From the NCBI RefSeq assembly GCF_014205875.1, contig NZ_JACHEN010000024.1, positions 29,262 through 93,261 of the forward strand: 64,000 nt of DNA. The letters run 5' to 3'. The notes under the pieces are model-generated. The model did no database searches and had not been told where the DNA came from. It saw nothing but the letters and a program-made list of their open reading frames with translations. How positions within the stretch are numbered: the first letter of the stretch is position 1; each line of letters begins with the position of its first letter. The stretch is from Anaerosolibacter carboniphilus (GTDB lineage Bacteria > Bacillota > Clostridia > Peptostreptococcales > Thermotaleaceae). Shown here piece after piece: positions 17,117 to 26,523 of this stretch. The translations under genes were made by a program, and so were the position numbers.

Positions 17117-18048
17117 GGGAGATTCTATTTTTTCAGAAAGTATTTAAAGAGAAAATGTGGGGCAGCGATCGTTTGAAAACTTTGTTCGATATGAATATTC
17201 CATCGGATCATACGGGGGAATGCTGGGTGATTAGTGGACATCCAAGCGGACAAACGGAGGTGCTGAATGGCACTTTTGCAGGATGGACCTTACAAGATAT
17301 CTGGGGCAAGCGGAGAGATATCTTTGGACATATTGAAGGCGAAGAATTTCCATTATTGGTAAAAATCATAGATGCCTGTGATGACTTAAGTATACAAGTC
17401 CATCCTGATGAGCACTATGCGATGTCGAAGCCTAAGGATGTCTTTCCAAAGACAGAATGCTGGTACATCCTTGACTGTGAAGATGGAGCAGAAATCATTT
17501 TGGGTCATAAGGCTCAGACAAGAGAAGATTTTGAACAAATGGTGCGGCAAGGCAAATGGGAGGAGCTCCTTCAGAAAATACCTGTGAAAAAAGGAGATTT
17601 TGTCTATGTCCCCAGTGGGACAGTACATGCGCTAACAACAGGAATATTGGTTTTAGAAATTCAACAATCTTCGGATACGACCTACCGATTATATGATTAC
17701 GATCGGTTGGAAAATGGTGTGCCTAGAGAACTTCATATAGAGGAATCTCTGGAGGTGGTAAGGGTTCCTCACAGCATAGAGAATCAGATGATACAAGTAG
17801 AAACATATCCGCATGCAACGAAATCAATACTTACAGAGACACCCTATTTTTCGGTCTATAAGTTTGATATAGATGGCCAAGTCTCATTGCATCAAGATAA
17901 GCCTTTTATGATTATGGGTGTTGTTGAGGGTGCTGGGAGCGTTGATGGATATCCAGTAAAAAAAGGAGATCACTTCATACTTCCCTGTGACTATGGAGAT
18001 TTTGTGCTGGAAGGGACAATGTCTTTGATTGCCTCTACAAAAGAATAA
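17113..18048 (+). CDS. manA: Mannose-6-phosphate isomerase, class I
   Basis: Interconverts mannose-6-phosphate and fructose-6-phosphate. The 311-residue short Firmicute form (ManA/Pmi) has the zinc ligands in SIQVHPDEHYA (near 94-104), Glu in KTECWYIL, and the active-site stretch SGTVHALTTGILVLEIQQSSDTTYRLYDYDR with its histidine and arginines. The ATGA overlap with the kinase gene couples translation. Together they would funnel mannose into glycolysis. The importer follows after a 172-base gap with a cre/LacI-like site. Confidence 0.95.
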   Translation: MREILFFQKVFKEKMWGSDRLKTLFDMNIPSDHTGECWVISGHPSGQTEVLNGTFAGWTLQDIWGKRRDIFGHIEGEEFPLLVKIIDACDDLSIQVHPDEHYAMSKPKDVFPKTECWYILDCEDGAEIILGHKAQTREDFEQMVRQGKWEELLQKIPVKKGDFVYVPSGTVHALTTGILVLEIQQSSDTTYRLYDYDRLENGVPRELHIEESLEVVRVPHSIENQMIQVETYPHATKSILTETPYFSVYKFDIDGQVSLHQDKPFMIMGVVEGAGSVDGYPVKKGDHFILPCDYGDFVLEGTMSLIASTKE

Positions 18049-18060
18049 TTTTTGGGAAAA

Positions 18061-18074
18061 TGAAAACGATTATA
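18061..18074. promoter_or_regulatory. cre/LacI-type operator before the sugar-binding protein gene
   Basis: TGAAAACGATTATA matches the catabolite-responsive element TGWAANCGNTNWCA at all but one position. Near-identical sites occur at 47222 and 47505 in the second sugar cluster. CcpA or a LacI-family protein could bind. It lies 146 bases before the lipoprotein gene. Confidence 0.6.
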
Positions 18075-18220
18075 CCAGGTTTGTTTATGGCAAGAGGGGA
18101 GTCACCATGATTGTATTGCTTGAATAACGGCACACCCAAGCTCTTTTTCAAGGGAGATGGGTTGTTCAAAGGTTATTTGAGTAGTATATAAATAATAAAA
18201 GGAAAAAGGGGGAAAAAACA

Positions 18221-19270
18221 ATGAAAGGCAGTAAAATTTTAGTTTTCATGCTAGCAGTTCTGTTAGTAGTAACGATGTTCGCAGGATGCAGCAAGCCTGC
18301 ACCAACAGGAGAACCAGCAGCAGCGGAACCATCAGGGGAAAATCAGATTAAAATTGGTTTATCTTTACCTACCCAAAGAGAGGAAAGATGGGTAAGAGAT
18401 AAAGAAAAGATGGAAGAGGTTGCAGCCCAAATGGGTGTTGAACTAATTGTAAAAGTTGCTGATGCCAATACACAAGAACAAATTACACAAGTGGAATCTT
18501 TATTGACACAGGGTATTGACGTATTGATCTTGGCGCCCCATGACGCTTCTGCTTCTGCCACATTGGTAGATAAAGCAAAGCAAGAGGGAATTCCTGTAAT
18601 CGCCTATGACCGCTTGATTACGAATACAGATAAACTTGATGTATATATGTCCTTTGATAACGTAAAAGTTGGGGAACTTCAAGGCAAGTACATTACGGAG
18701 CAGGTTCCAGAAGGAAAATATATTATCATGTCTGGTGCACCAACAGATAATAATGCCAAATTATTTAAAGAAGGCGCAATGAAATATATTCAACCGCTAA
18801 TCGATTCCGGTAAGATTCAAGTGATCACCGAGCAAGCCGTTGAGAACTGGGTACCAGAAAATGCATTAAAGATTGTTGAAGCTGCACTGGCTGCAAACAA
18901 TAATGAGGTTGATGCGATCCTGGCACCGAACGATGGGACTGCCGGAGCAGCGATTCAAGCCTTAGCAGCCCAAGGGCTAGCGGGCAAAGTTCCTATCACA
19001 GGACAAGACGCTGAAAAAGCAGCTGCAAAAAGAGTGATGGAAGGTACACAATCCATGACAATCTATAAAGATACAAGAGCGCTTGGGAAAAAAGCCATTG
19101 AAGTTGCCGTTGCCCTTGCAAAGGGAGAAAAGCTAGAGACAAATGGCGCATTAGACAATGGTAAGATCCAAGTGCCATCAGTATTAATCGAGTCTACAAT
19201 CGTTACCAAGGATACTTTAAAAGAAGTTCTTATCGATAGTGGTTACATAACAGAGGATGATTTAAAATAA
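18221..19270 (+). CDS. Sugar ABC transporter substrate-binding lipoprotein (XylF/ChvE-like)
   Basis: Binding protein of the periplasmic-binding-protein type 1 sugar class, 349 residues. The signal peptide ends TMFAGC with Cys23 as the lipid anchor, followed by a Pro/Ala/Glu-rich linker. Motifs such as KIGLSLPTQREERWVRDKEKM, GIDVLILAPHDASA, PVIAYDRLI and LAPNDGTAGAAIQAL are those of D-xylose and multiple-sugar binding proteins. Neighbouring kinase and ManA argue that hexoses such as mannose or glucose may be the real cargo. It is probably expressed above the other subunits because of the hairpin that follows. Confidence 0.92.
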   Translation: MKGSKILVFMLAVLLVVTMFAGCSKPAPTGEPAAAEPSGENQIKIGLSLPTQREERWVRDKEKMEEVAAQMGVELIVKVADANTQEQITQVESLLTQGIDVLILAPHDASASATLVDKAKQEGIPVIAYDRLITNTDKLDVYMSFDNVKVGELQGKYITEQVPEGKYIIMSGAPTDNNAKLFKEGAMKYIQPLIDSGKIQVITEQAVENWVPENALKIVEAALAANNNEVDAILAPNDGTAGAAIQALAAQGLAGKVPITGQDAEKAAAKRVMEGTQSMTIYKDTRALGKKAIEVAVALAKGEKLETNGALDNGKIQVPSVLIESTIVTKDTLKEVLIDSGYITEDDLK

Positions 19271-19294
19271 AGCTCGTTTGTTTTAAAACCCTGT

Positions 19295-19323
19295 GGAGGG
19301 ATAACTTAGCTGGTTATTCCTCC
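19295..19323 (+). terminator. intercistronic hairpin between binding protein and ATPase
   Basis: GGAGGGATAAC pairs with GTTATTCCTCC over a seven-base loop, then ATCTTTTAG. It is weak as a terminator and probably attenuates transcription or protects the upstream mRNA. Confidence 0.6.
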
Positions 19324-19350
19324 ATCTTTTAGAAAGGTGGGCAGCGGTAG

Positions 19351-20883
19351 ATGAGTGAATATATTTTGGAGATGCAGAATATTGTAAAGGAATTTCCAGG
19401 GGTGAAAGCATTAGATCATGTGAACTTTAAAGTAAGAAAAGGAGAAGTCCATGCACTGGTCGGAGAAAATGGTGCGGGTAAATCTACCTTGATGAAGGTT
19501 CTAAGCGGCGTATATCCATATGGAACCTATGACGGTAAAATCATTATCAATGGAAAAGAACAAAGATTTAGCAACATAAAGGACAGCGAAAAATCAGGGG
19601 TGGGCATTATTTATCAAGAGTTAACGCTGGTAAAGCAGATGAACATATGCGAAAACATTTTTTTAGGCAATGAGTTTAAAAATCATGGTGTCATTAACTG
19701 GAACAAAGCAATGGTTGAGGCCAAGAAGGTTCTGAAGGAGGTTGGATTGGCGGAAAGCCCGGACACAAAACTCATCCATTTAGGCATTGGGAAACAACAG
19801 CTGGTCGAGATTGCGAAAGCCATATCGAAGGATGTAAGCATATTGATATTGGATGAACCAACGGCGGCCTTAAATGAAGATGATAGTGAAAACCTGTTGG
19901 AGCTTATACGAAAGCTAAAAAGCCAAGGGATCAGCTGTATCTACATATCCCATAAATTAAAGGAAGTAAAGGCCATTGCGGATACGATCACCATATTAAG
20001 GGATGGAAAAACCATAGATACCTATGCAAACGATGAGCACATCAATCAGGATAAAATCATAACGGGTATGGTTGGAAGAGAATTGACACAGCTTTTCCCA
20101 AGGAAAGAGCATAAGCCTGGGGAAGTTGTTCTCGAAATCAAGGATTGGACAGTATACAATCCAGAATTACCAGATCGAAAGGTAATTGACAAGGTGAGTT
20201 TTCAGGCAAGAAAAGGGGAGATATTGGGGATCGCAGGTTTGATGGGGGCAGGAAGAACGGAATTAATGATGAGTTTGTTTGGAGCCTATGGCGTCAATCG
20301 GTGTGGAAGTATATTCATTGATAATCAAGAAGTAGAAATTAAAGGGCCGAAGGATTCTATCGAGAAAGGATTCTGTTATTTATCTGAGGATCGAAAAAAG
20401 ACCGGATTGGTATTAATGATGGATATAAAGCAAAATGTAACCCTTGCGAGTCTAAATAAAATATCCAGCTATAAGGGGATTAATGAAAACGAAGAGATCA
20501 AAATGGCAAATCACTATGTGAATGCATTAAAAATAAAGACACCTTCTATTGAACAGAAAACAAGAAACCTAAGTGGTGGAAATCAGCAAAAGGTTGTTAT
20601 TGGAAAGTGGCTGATGGCTGCGCCAAAGGTACTGGTTTTGGATGAACCGACCAGAGGCATCGATGTGGGTGCGAAATATGAGATTTATAACATTATGAAT
20701 GACCTTGTAGAACAAGGGGTTTGCATCATCATGATTTCATCGGAGCTGCCAGAAGTGCTGGGGATGAGCGATCGGATACTGGTTATGCATGAAGGGAAGC
20801 TAGCCGCTGAATTAGACTATAAAGAAGCAGATCAAGAAAAAGTGATGTACTATGCAACGGGTGGAGAATTGGTACATTCATAG
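19351..20883 (+). CDS. Sugar ABC transporter ATP-binding protein (XylG/RbsA-like)
   Basis: Two fused ATPase domains, 510 residues, as in all ribose/xylose-class importers. The first domain has intact Walker A GENGAGKST (38-46) and Walker B LILDEPTAAL. The second has a degenerate GLMGAGRTEL, signature LSGGNQQKV and DEPTRGIDVGAKYEIY. AAAGGTGG lies ahead of the ATG. It lies between the binding protein and the permease and energises uptake at the inner face of the membrane. Confidence 0.95.
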   Translation: MSEYILEMQNIVKEFPGVKALDHVNFKVRKGEVHALVGENGAGKSTLMKVLSGVYPYGTYDGKIIINGKEQRFSNIKDSEKSGVGIIYQELTLVKQMNICENIFLGNEFKNHGVINWNKAMVEAKKVLKEVGLAESPDTKLIHLGIGKQQLVEIAKAISKDVSILILDEPTAALNEDDSENLLELIRKLKSQGISCIYISHKLKEVKAIADTITILRDGKTIDTYANDEHINQDKIITGMVGRELTQLFPRKEHKPGEVVLEIKDWTVYNPELPDRKVIDKVSFQARKGEILGIAGLMGAGRTELMMSLFGAYGVNRCGSIFIDNQEVEIKGPKDSIEKGFCYLSEDRKKTGLVLMMDIKQNVTLASLNKISSYKGINENEEIKMANHYVNALKIKTPSIEQKTRNLSGGNQQKVVIGKWLMAAPKVLVLDEPTRGIDVGAKYEIYNIMNDLVEQGVCIIMISSELPEVLGMSDRILVMHEGKLAAELDYKEADQEKVMYYATGGELVHS

Positions 20884-20912
20884 GATATAGGAGGATAGAA
20901 GGAGGATTTATC

Positions 20913-22118
20913 ATGTCAACAAACACGAAAAGCATACAAAGCCCCATGGAAATTATAAAATTTTCTTTGCGAAACAACATTCGGCAATATACTATGTTTA
21001 TTGCACTTATAAGTATTATGCTAATCTTTTCTATTTTAAGCCCTAATTTTCTAACACCAAGGAACTTGTCCACCTTGTTCCTGCAGACGGCTCATATCGC
21101 CATATTGGCCTGTGGCGTTGTTCTCGTGATCGTGGCTGGCCACATTGACCTATCCATTGGGGCTGTCGTAGGTTTAACAGGAGCGATTGTTGCAATTCTG
21201 CAAGCAAAATTTGGCCTGGGCATATTGCCATCGATTGTGATAACTTTGGGTGTTGGTGGCATTATCGGATTGTGGCAGGGCTATTGGGTTGCCTACAAAG
21301 ATGTTCCAGCATTTATTGTTACCTTGGCAGGTATGATGGTTTTTAATGGACTGCTGCTGGGTGTTACAAAGGGAGAAACCATCGCAACCTCCAGTGCGTT
21401 TAATCTAATCGGACAGGGTTATCTTCCAACTTTATTTCTAGAGAATACACCAAAGGATCTGATTCCCCATGATACCACTTTAGTCGTATTAGGGCTTGTG
21501 ATCATTGGATATCTGTGGCTTGAGTTCAGCAACAGAAAAGAAAGAATCAACTATGAATTTGAAGTTTTGCCCCCATCTTTGTTTGCGTTAAAGATTGGTG
21601 TGGCGATACTATTGATTGCATCGGTGTTTATCATCATGGCCCTTTATCTAGGCATACCCTACTCGATTTTGATACTTATGGCAATCGGCGGTCTTTATAT
21701 CTTCCTTACAACAAAGACTACGTTCGGCCGTCATGTCTATGCCATTGGAGGCAACAAAGACGCAGCAAAGCTTTCGGGTATTAATATTAGACAAAGAACA
21801 CTATGGATCTTTATTTCATCAGGAATCCTATGTGCTGTAGGTGGAATCATCTATACTGCAAGAGTAGGCTCTGCTGCCGCATCCGCAGGTCAAGGAATGG
21901 AGTTGGATGTGATTGCTTCCGCCATCATTGGCGGCACCAGTACCCTCGGTGGAGAAGGCACCATCGTAGGAGCAATCATAGGCGCTTTGGTAATGGCTAC
22001 ACTGAACAATGGGATGCTCCTCTTGGATGTAGGTACAACCCAAAGGCTCATTGTAAGGGGTCTCGTCTTGCTCCTTGCAGTTTGGGTGGATATTTCGTCT
22101 CGTAAAAAGAATGGATAA
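20913..22118 (+). CDS. Sugar ABC transporter permease (XylH-like)
   Basis: Membrane subunit, 401 residues, with ten or more helices. Length and an extra cytoplasmic/hydrophilic insertion around 205-225 (EFSNRKERINYEFEVLPPSL) match XylH rather than the shorter RbsC. Typical segments are VVLVIVAGHIDLSIGAVVGLTGA, PAFIVTLAGMMVFNG and VIASAIIGGTSTLGGEGTIVGAIIGAL. Preceded by GGAGGA and followed by a terminator, so it closes the operon. Confidence 0.94.
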   Translation: MSTNTKSIQSPMEIIKFSLRNNIRQYTMFIALISIMLIFSILSPNFLTPRNLSTLFLQTAHIAILACGVVLVIVAGHIDLSIGAVVGLTGAIVAILQAKFGLGILPSIVITLGVGGIIGLWQGYWVAYKDVPAFIVTLAGMMVFNGLLLGVTKGETIATSSAFNLIGQGYLPTLFLENTPKDLIPHDTTLVVLGLVIIGYLWLEFSNRKERINYEFEVLPPSLFALKIGVAILLIASVFIIMALYLGIPYSILILMAIGGLYIFLTTKTTFGRHVYAIGGNKDAAKLSGINIRQRTLWIFISSGILCAVGGIIYTARVGSAAASAGQGMELDVIASAIIGGTSTLGGEGTIVGAIIGALVMATLNNGMLLLDVGTTQRLIVRGLVLLLAVWVDISSRKKNG

Positions 22119-22151
22119 AGCTATTTCCCTCCCATAATGATAGAGTTTTAT

Positions 22152-22192
22152 AAAAAGTCTGCTGCTGTATTATAAGCGGCAGGCTTTTTATT
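22152..22192 (+). terminator. terminator of the first sugar ABC operon
   Basis: AAAGTCTGCTGC pairs with GCGGCAGGCTTT (two G-U pairs), followed by TTTTATTATG. The next 350 bases, up to the tail locus, hold no gene I can support, only an AT-rich stretch likely to carry the promoter of the phage-type regulator. Confidence 0.75.
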
Positions 22193-22550
22193 ATGGGCTG
22201 GAAAGGCGTATTATCAAGGGGATGGTCTTTGTGTGAGTAGATATCGCTGAAAAGCTTCTGATAAAATGCCGGAAGTACGCCATTATTGGCAGTAAATCTA
22301 TCATATACTGTAAAATGTGGAGAAGTTGTTAATAAGATTTTGATTTTGAAAGAGTTATCAACAGCCCCACAAACATCTCCGAAAAATCGCCGCAAGTGTG
22401 CCCAAATTTTAAAACAATCCCTAGTATACTTTAAAATAGGAAAAATTGTTGAAAGTAAATTTTTCAAAAAAAGCTGCGACAAAGTATTATAAATTTGATC
22501 TGGAATTTACATCTATATGTATATTCTACATGATGAGGTGGTGGATGTTC

Positions 22551-23042
22551 ATGAATACAAATTGTTTGTATGAAAAGGATCATTTCTATAAAGAAAACAA
22601 AATACTAGGCTTAAAAGAACTGGAGAAAATACTCAAGAATCTGAAACAATATGAAGCCAGGATCAAGGAAATTGAAATTCAGATCGAAGAGTATAAGGAT
22701 ATGCAGTGTTTATGCTTAAAGGGGGTTAGCTATGAAAACATCATTAGAACCCATCAAATTTTTTCAAAGACAGAGATGCAGGTGTTGGAAGATTTAGAGC
22801 TAGAGCATCAAATAGAATTGCTGGAATTCGAGAAAAGGCATTTGGATCGATTTACCAAGAGAATTCACAATGCCATCGAAAGCTTGTCTGACCTGGAAAA
22901 AGAGATCATACAAAAGAAGTACCTGGAAAACAAGATTTGGCGGTACATAACCTATGACATCAACCTAGAAGAAAGACAATGCAGAGAAATCAAGAACAAA
23001 ACCTTGCGGAAGATACTAAACCTGCTGAAGATGGCCAATTAG
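22551..23042 (+). CDS. Phage-type sigma-like transcriptional regulator (ArpU/RinA/DUF1492-like)
   Basis: 163 residues from the ATG at 22551, preceded by GAGGTGGTGG; the frame is open further upstream. The N-terminal two thirds is a long coiled coil (KELEKILKNLKQYEARIKEIEIQIEEY and on). The last 50 residues read like sigma region 4: LSDLEKEIIQKKYLENKIWRYITYDINLEERQCREIKNKTLRKI. This is the layout of late-gene regulators in Gram-positive phages. As the first gene of the tail locus it probably switches the structural operon on. Confidence in the role is moderate. Confidence 0.8.
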   Translation: MNTNCLYEKDHFYKENKILGLKELEKILKNLKQYEARIKEIEIQIEEYKDMQCLCLKGVSYENIIRTHQIFSKTEMQVLEDLELEHQIELLEFEKRHLDRFTKRIHNAIESLSDLEKEIIQKKYLENKIWRYITYDINLEERQCREIKNKTLRKILNLLKMAN

Positions 23043-23065
23043 TCAAATATATTCAGGAGATAGCC

Positions 23066-23164
23066 TGTAGGGGTGGACGACCCTGTCCACCCGAAGAAAG
23101 AATCGCAGAATTGTACTATATGACATCAAGGATATCACCAGACACAAAACGTGTCGGTGTATCC
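23066..23164. repeat. intergenic hairpin repeat (GTAGGGG type)
   Basis: GTAGGGGTGGAC..GTCCACCC forms a perfect 8-bp stem (23071-23078 with 23085-23092). A second bulged hairpin at 23129-23164 pairs GGATA.CACC.GACAC with GTGTCGGTGTATCC. The first unit is the same style as the tandem hairpins at 63701-63870, suggesting a dispersed repeat family. Confidence 0.6.
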
Positions 23165-23199
23165 TCGATATATAATACTGATTAGGAGGTGAAGAAAAG

Positions 23200-24270
23200 G
23201 TGGATGAAAGCAAAGAAAAAATACTCAATCGTATGTTAGGCAACATACAAGGCCAATTTGACAAGTCAGAGGGGTCTTTTTTTTATGACGCTTTAAAACC
23301 TATGGCGATTGAGTTGGAGACTGTGCATCAAAGGATGGAAGCTGCCCGAGGGAAATTAAGCATTGAGAACCTTATAGGACAAGAACTAGAACAGTTCATA
23401 TTTGAAAGAACTGGTATCCAAAGAAAACCTGCAGCCAAGGCCAAAGGATATGTAACCATTAGGGGTACAGCAGGAGCCATCATACAGGAAAACAGCATCG
23501 TTGCCAGTGAGACCGTTAACTTCATTATTAAAGAAACAAAAACCATTGACAGCACAGAGTTATCAGAGGTACTGGTGGAATGTGAATTCTATGGGCCTAT
23601 TGGGAATGTTCCTGCCGGTACCATTCAATATTTTCCTCAAACCCTTACAGGACTTAAAGGTGTAACCAATCATGAGGATTTTACTGGTGGTTACGAAGAG
23701 GAAAGTGATGAAGAACTGCTGGTTCGTTACTATGAACGGATTCAGGCTCCTATTACCTCAGGGAATAAGTACCATTATAAAAACTGGGCAAAGGAGGAAC
23801 CGGGTGTAGGAGACGCCAAGGTGATTCCCCTGTGGACAGGAGATAATACCGTCAAGGTGATCATCATCGACGCCAATAAAGAACCAGCCAGCGAAGAATT
23901 GGTACAGAAAGTCCAGCAGTCCATCGATCCTGGCAGTGAGGGCTTAGGTGAAGGGAAAGCACCCATCGGTGCCCGCTGTACAGTTGTTAGTGCCAAGGGG
24001 AAGCCTTTGGATATTACTTTTAGAGTAATAAAGGATACTTCTGTAACCGATGGAGAGAGGATGGAAGATATTAAAAATAATATCGAGCAATACATCAAGC
24101 AGACCGCTTTTAAAGAGAACATCATAAGCTACAACCGAATTGGCAGCATTGTATTGGATTCCAAAGGAGTCATTGACTTTTCCGCATTGACCATTAACGG
24201 GCAAACGGGAAACATCGCCATTGTAGAAGATGAAGTGGCAGTTTTAGGGGTGATTACCATTGAAGAATAA
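23200..24270 (+). CDS. Baseplate J/XkdT-like protein, extra copy
   Basis: Baseplate wedge protein (gp47/XkdT family), 356 residues, GTG start behind AGGAGGTGA. It is an evident paralogue of the protein at 34134-35228. Shared blocks include SEGSFFYDA.KP.A.ELE, KETKTID, LVECE.YG..GNVP.G and SGN.YHYKNWAKE..VGDAKV. Some stretches are nearly identical at the DNA level (23270-23290 against 34203-34223). Full length and free of stops, so probably functional. Its position upstream of the sheath genes is unusual. It opens a five-gene second baseplate/fibre module. Confidence 0.92.
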   Translation: MDESKEKILNRMLGNIQGQFDKSEGSFFYDALKPMAIELETVHQRMEAARGKLSIENLIGQELEQFIFERTGIQRKPAAKAKGYVTIRGTAGAIIQENSIVASETVNFIIKETKTIDSTELSEVLVECEFYGPIGNVPAGTIQYFPQTLTGLKGVTNHEDFTGGYEEESDEELLVRYYERIQAPITSGNKYHYKNWAKEEPGVGDAKVIPLWTGDNTVKVIIIDANKEPASEELVQKVQQSIDPGSEGLGEGKAPIGARCTVVSAKGKPLDITFRVIKDTSVTDGERMEDIKNNIEQYIKQTAFKENIISYNRIGSIVLDSKGVIDFSALTINGQTGNIAIVEDEVAVLGVITIEE

Positions 24271-24793
24271 CGAGATGATGGCATACTTGCCTACTTATGA
24301 AAGAAAATCAAAGGTATTTCAAGAAATCATGAATGCGGCAGCAAAAGAGGTAGAGGTAAGGGATATAGATGTGGAGGACTTGAAAAATCAGTTCTTTATC
24401 CATAGCGCTACTTGGGGGCTTTCCATCTATGAACAAGAGTTGGGCATCCCAACGGATGTCAACAAAAGCCATGAGGAACGCAGAAACGTCATCATTGCCA
24501 GATGGAGAGGTATAGGGAAGGTAGATAAAAAGCTGATTCAGTTGATCACCGAATCCTATGCGGTAGGAGATGTATTGATTGTATTTAATAATGGAATCAA
24601 TATCTACCTACTAGGTGTCAATGAAACCCTGACCGGGGTGCAGGATTTGCTCAATGCCATTGAAGAAATCAAGCCAGCCCATTTAAGGACACAAATAATT
24701 TATGTCTACATAACCTATGGAGAGTTAAGTCCATCAACCTATGGAAGCCTGGGAAGCCTTACCTATAGACAGATCAAGATTCATGATTTTTAA
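24260..24793 (+). CDS. XkdU/YmfQ-like (DUF2313) tail protein, extra copy
   Basis: Baseplate-to-fibre adaptor of the YmfQ family, 177 residues. It starts at a TTG at 24260, inside the end of the baseplate J gene, with GGGGTGA eight bases upstream. The downstream paralogue at 35221 also uses a TTG in the same overlapping layout. Shared motifs: YL/MPSYYR.SKV, ELGIP, RR..I..R.RG.G and EIKPAHL. It would link the extra baseplate J to the fibre that follows. Confidence 0.88.
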   Translation: MKNNEMMAYLPTYERKSKVFQEIMNAAAKEVEVRDIDVEDLKNQFFIHSATWGLSIYEQELGIPTDVNKSHEERRNVIIARWRGIGKVDKKLIQLITESYAVGDVLIVFNNGINIYLLGVNETLTGVQDLLNAIEEIKPAHLRTQIIYVYITYGELSPSTYGSLGSLTYRQIKIHDF

Positions 24794-24832
24794 GAAATAT
24801 GCAAATGAATGATATTTTGGAGGGAGATGTAA

Positions 24833-26512
24833 ATGAAGTATACAAACAATTTAAATTTAAAAAAGCCCGAGTCAAATGATTTTTTCGATCAGGAGAATCA
24901 TGCCAATTATAATATGGATGTGATTGACAGTAGTATCTCGTCCCATTCGGCTGATAATGTAATACATACAAGTTATGCTGTTAATACCTCAGCAAGTGAT
25001 TCCTATATTATTACTATTCCAGGAATTACTGCATATACAGCGGGGATGATCGTAAGCTTTAAGGCCACTATTGCAAATACAACCGCAGCAACACTTAATA
25101 TAAACAATCTTGGAGCTAAAGCTATAAAGAAAAATGTAACAGCTGACCTTGAAACTGGAGACATTGTGGCAAACCAAATAGTACAAGTAATCTACGACGG
25201 TACGAATTTCCAGCTTTTAAGTATACCGAGTGCAAATGTTACAGCTAATAGCGCCCAGACGTTGACAAATAAAACCCTTACGGCGCCTAAATTTGCAAAT
25301 ACTGGATACATAGCTGATACGAACGGTAACGAATTAGTTAAGTTTGCTGCTATAGCATCGGCTGTGAATGAGATCACAGTAAAAAATAATACAGCTGGTA
25401 GTGGTCCAGAAATCCAAGCCAGCGGTGGTGATACAAACATTGATCTATGGCTAGCACCCAAAGGTACAGGTGATGTTATAACAAACACAGGATTACATGC
25501 GCGGGTTCTGGGTGCAGGACCTACCAATGGGCGGTGGGGTCAGTTTAGTGCTGGCAGTAACGGTAATGTATTACTAGGTCATAATTGTTATATAGATGCG
25601 AATGACGCAAATAAAATAAAATACAAACATACTCATGCGAGTCTAGGGGCTAGAGGTATTGTATTTGATTGGGGTGGACAAGGTACACCGATGTACTTTG
25701 ATATGGGAAATATAGCAACAACCGCGGGTACTGCGTTTACACCCACATTTGTTAAAATGTATCATGAAGGGTCGCCAGGTGTATTATCGTTAGCAAGCAG
25801 TGGCGAAGCTGTACTTCTAACCGCTGGACAGACATTTGGGGGGTTAACGAAGACAGGCTTCTATATGGGGGCATTTATGGCGGATAAACCTCCTTCAACG
25901 CATGATTGGGCGTATGTACAACATATAAAGCATAATAATGTATGGGCGATGCAAATAGGCAAAGGGTTCCATGATGCCGATCCTATGTATTATAGGACCA
26001 AATGGAGTCAAGATGGATCAACAGCAATATGGGGAGGGTGGAAGCAGATGGGAAGCGGTGCATATGTAGTGAGTAATAACGTTAGAGAGACCATATTGGC
26101 TACTGAATATAATAATGGTGCTGCCAATTCATTCAGATATATAGGCAAATGGATTCCGAAACGCGATGGAACGGTAATGGTAAAAGCGAACATAGCAAGG
26201 TCTGGTACTGGTACTGGTAATGCCTTCTTATATGCTTTATATGATAGGGCTAGTACTAATGTAGAGTTCGGTGCGCATAAGATACACGAGAATATATATA
26301 GTCCACTCATAGATTCCATTGCAGTTGGTTCATATTTGACCGCCAACCTAAATGGACTTTACGTCGACCTAGGATATGCATCGGCACCAGGATATATAGA
26401 GAGGACAGCACTACTCACAGTGAAGGCAGGTCACCCTGTGGTATTCGTATTATTTGACGGCTACCAATTAGCATACTGTAACTCAATAAAGATCTACTAT
26501 GATGAAATTTAG
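24833..26512 (+). CDS. Tail fibre protein (first module)
   Basis: 559-residue receptor-binding fibre, preceded by GGAGGGAG. The N-terminus (NNLNLKKPESNDFFDQENHANYNMDVID) is the baseplate-attachment segment common in Firmicute tail fibres. The middle is Gly/Asn/Thr-rich beta material with AQTLTNKTLTAPKF, typical of phage fibre shafts, and the C-terminus is a compact putative binding tip. It does not resemble the second fibre (35778-37073) beyond general character. Base composition is slightly different from the flanking baseplate genes, as expected for exchanged tips. Confidence 0.85.
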   Translation: MKYTNNLNLKKPESNDFFDQENHANYNMDVIDSSISSHSADNVIHTSYAVNTSASDSYIITIPGITAYTAGMIVSFKATIANTTAATLNINNLGAKAIKKNVTADLETGDIVANQIVQVIYDGTNFQLLSIPSANVTANSAQTLTNKTLTAPKFANTGYIADTNGNELVKFAAIASAVNEITVKNNTAGSGPEIQASGGDTNIDLWLAPKGTGDVITNTGLHARVLGAGPTNGRWGQFSAGSNGNVLLGHNCYIDANDANKIKYKHTHASLGARGIVFDWGGQGTPMYFDMGNIATTAGTAFTPTFVKMYHEGSPGVLSLASSGEAVLLTAGQTFGGLTKTGFYMGAFMADKPPSTHDWAYVQHIKHNNVWAMQIGKGFHDADPMYYRTKWSQDGSTAIWGGWKQMGSGAYVVSNNVRETILATEYNNGAANSFRYIGKWIPKRDGTVMVKANIARSGTGTGNAFLYALYDRASTNVEFGAHKIHENIYSPLIDSIAVGSYLTANLNGLYVDLGYASAPGYIERTALLTVKAGHPVVFVLFDGYQLAYCNSIKIYYDEI

Positions 26513-26523
26513 GAGGTGCGAAT

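Noticed and set aside
22048..22482. 144-codon minus-strand frame after the sugar permease gene
   Set aside because: It overlaps the end of the permease gene and its terminator, has no ribosome site and low-complexity content.
22200..22550. Search for a LexA box ahead of the tail locus
   Set aside because: I found no CGAACATATGTTCG-like site there, so SOS control of the tailocin is not supported by the sequence.
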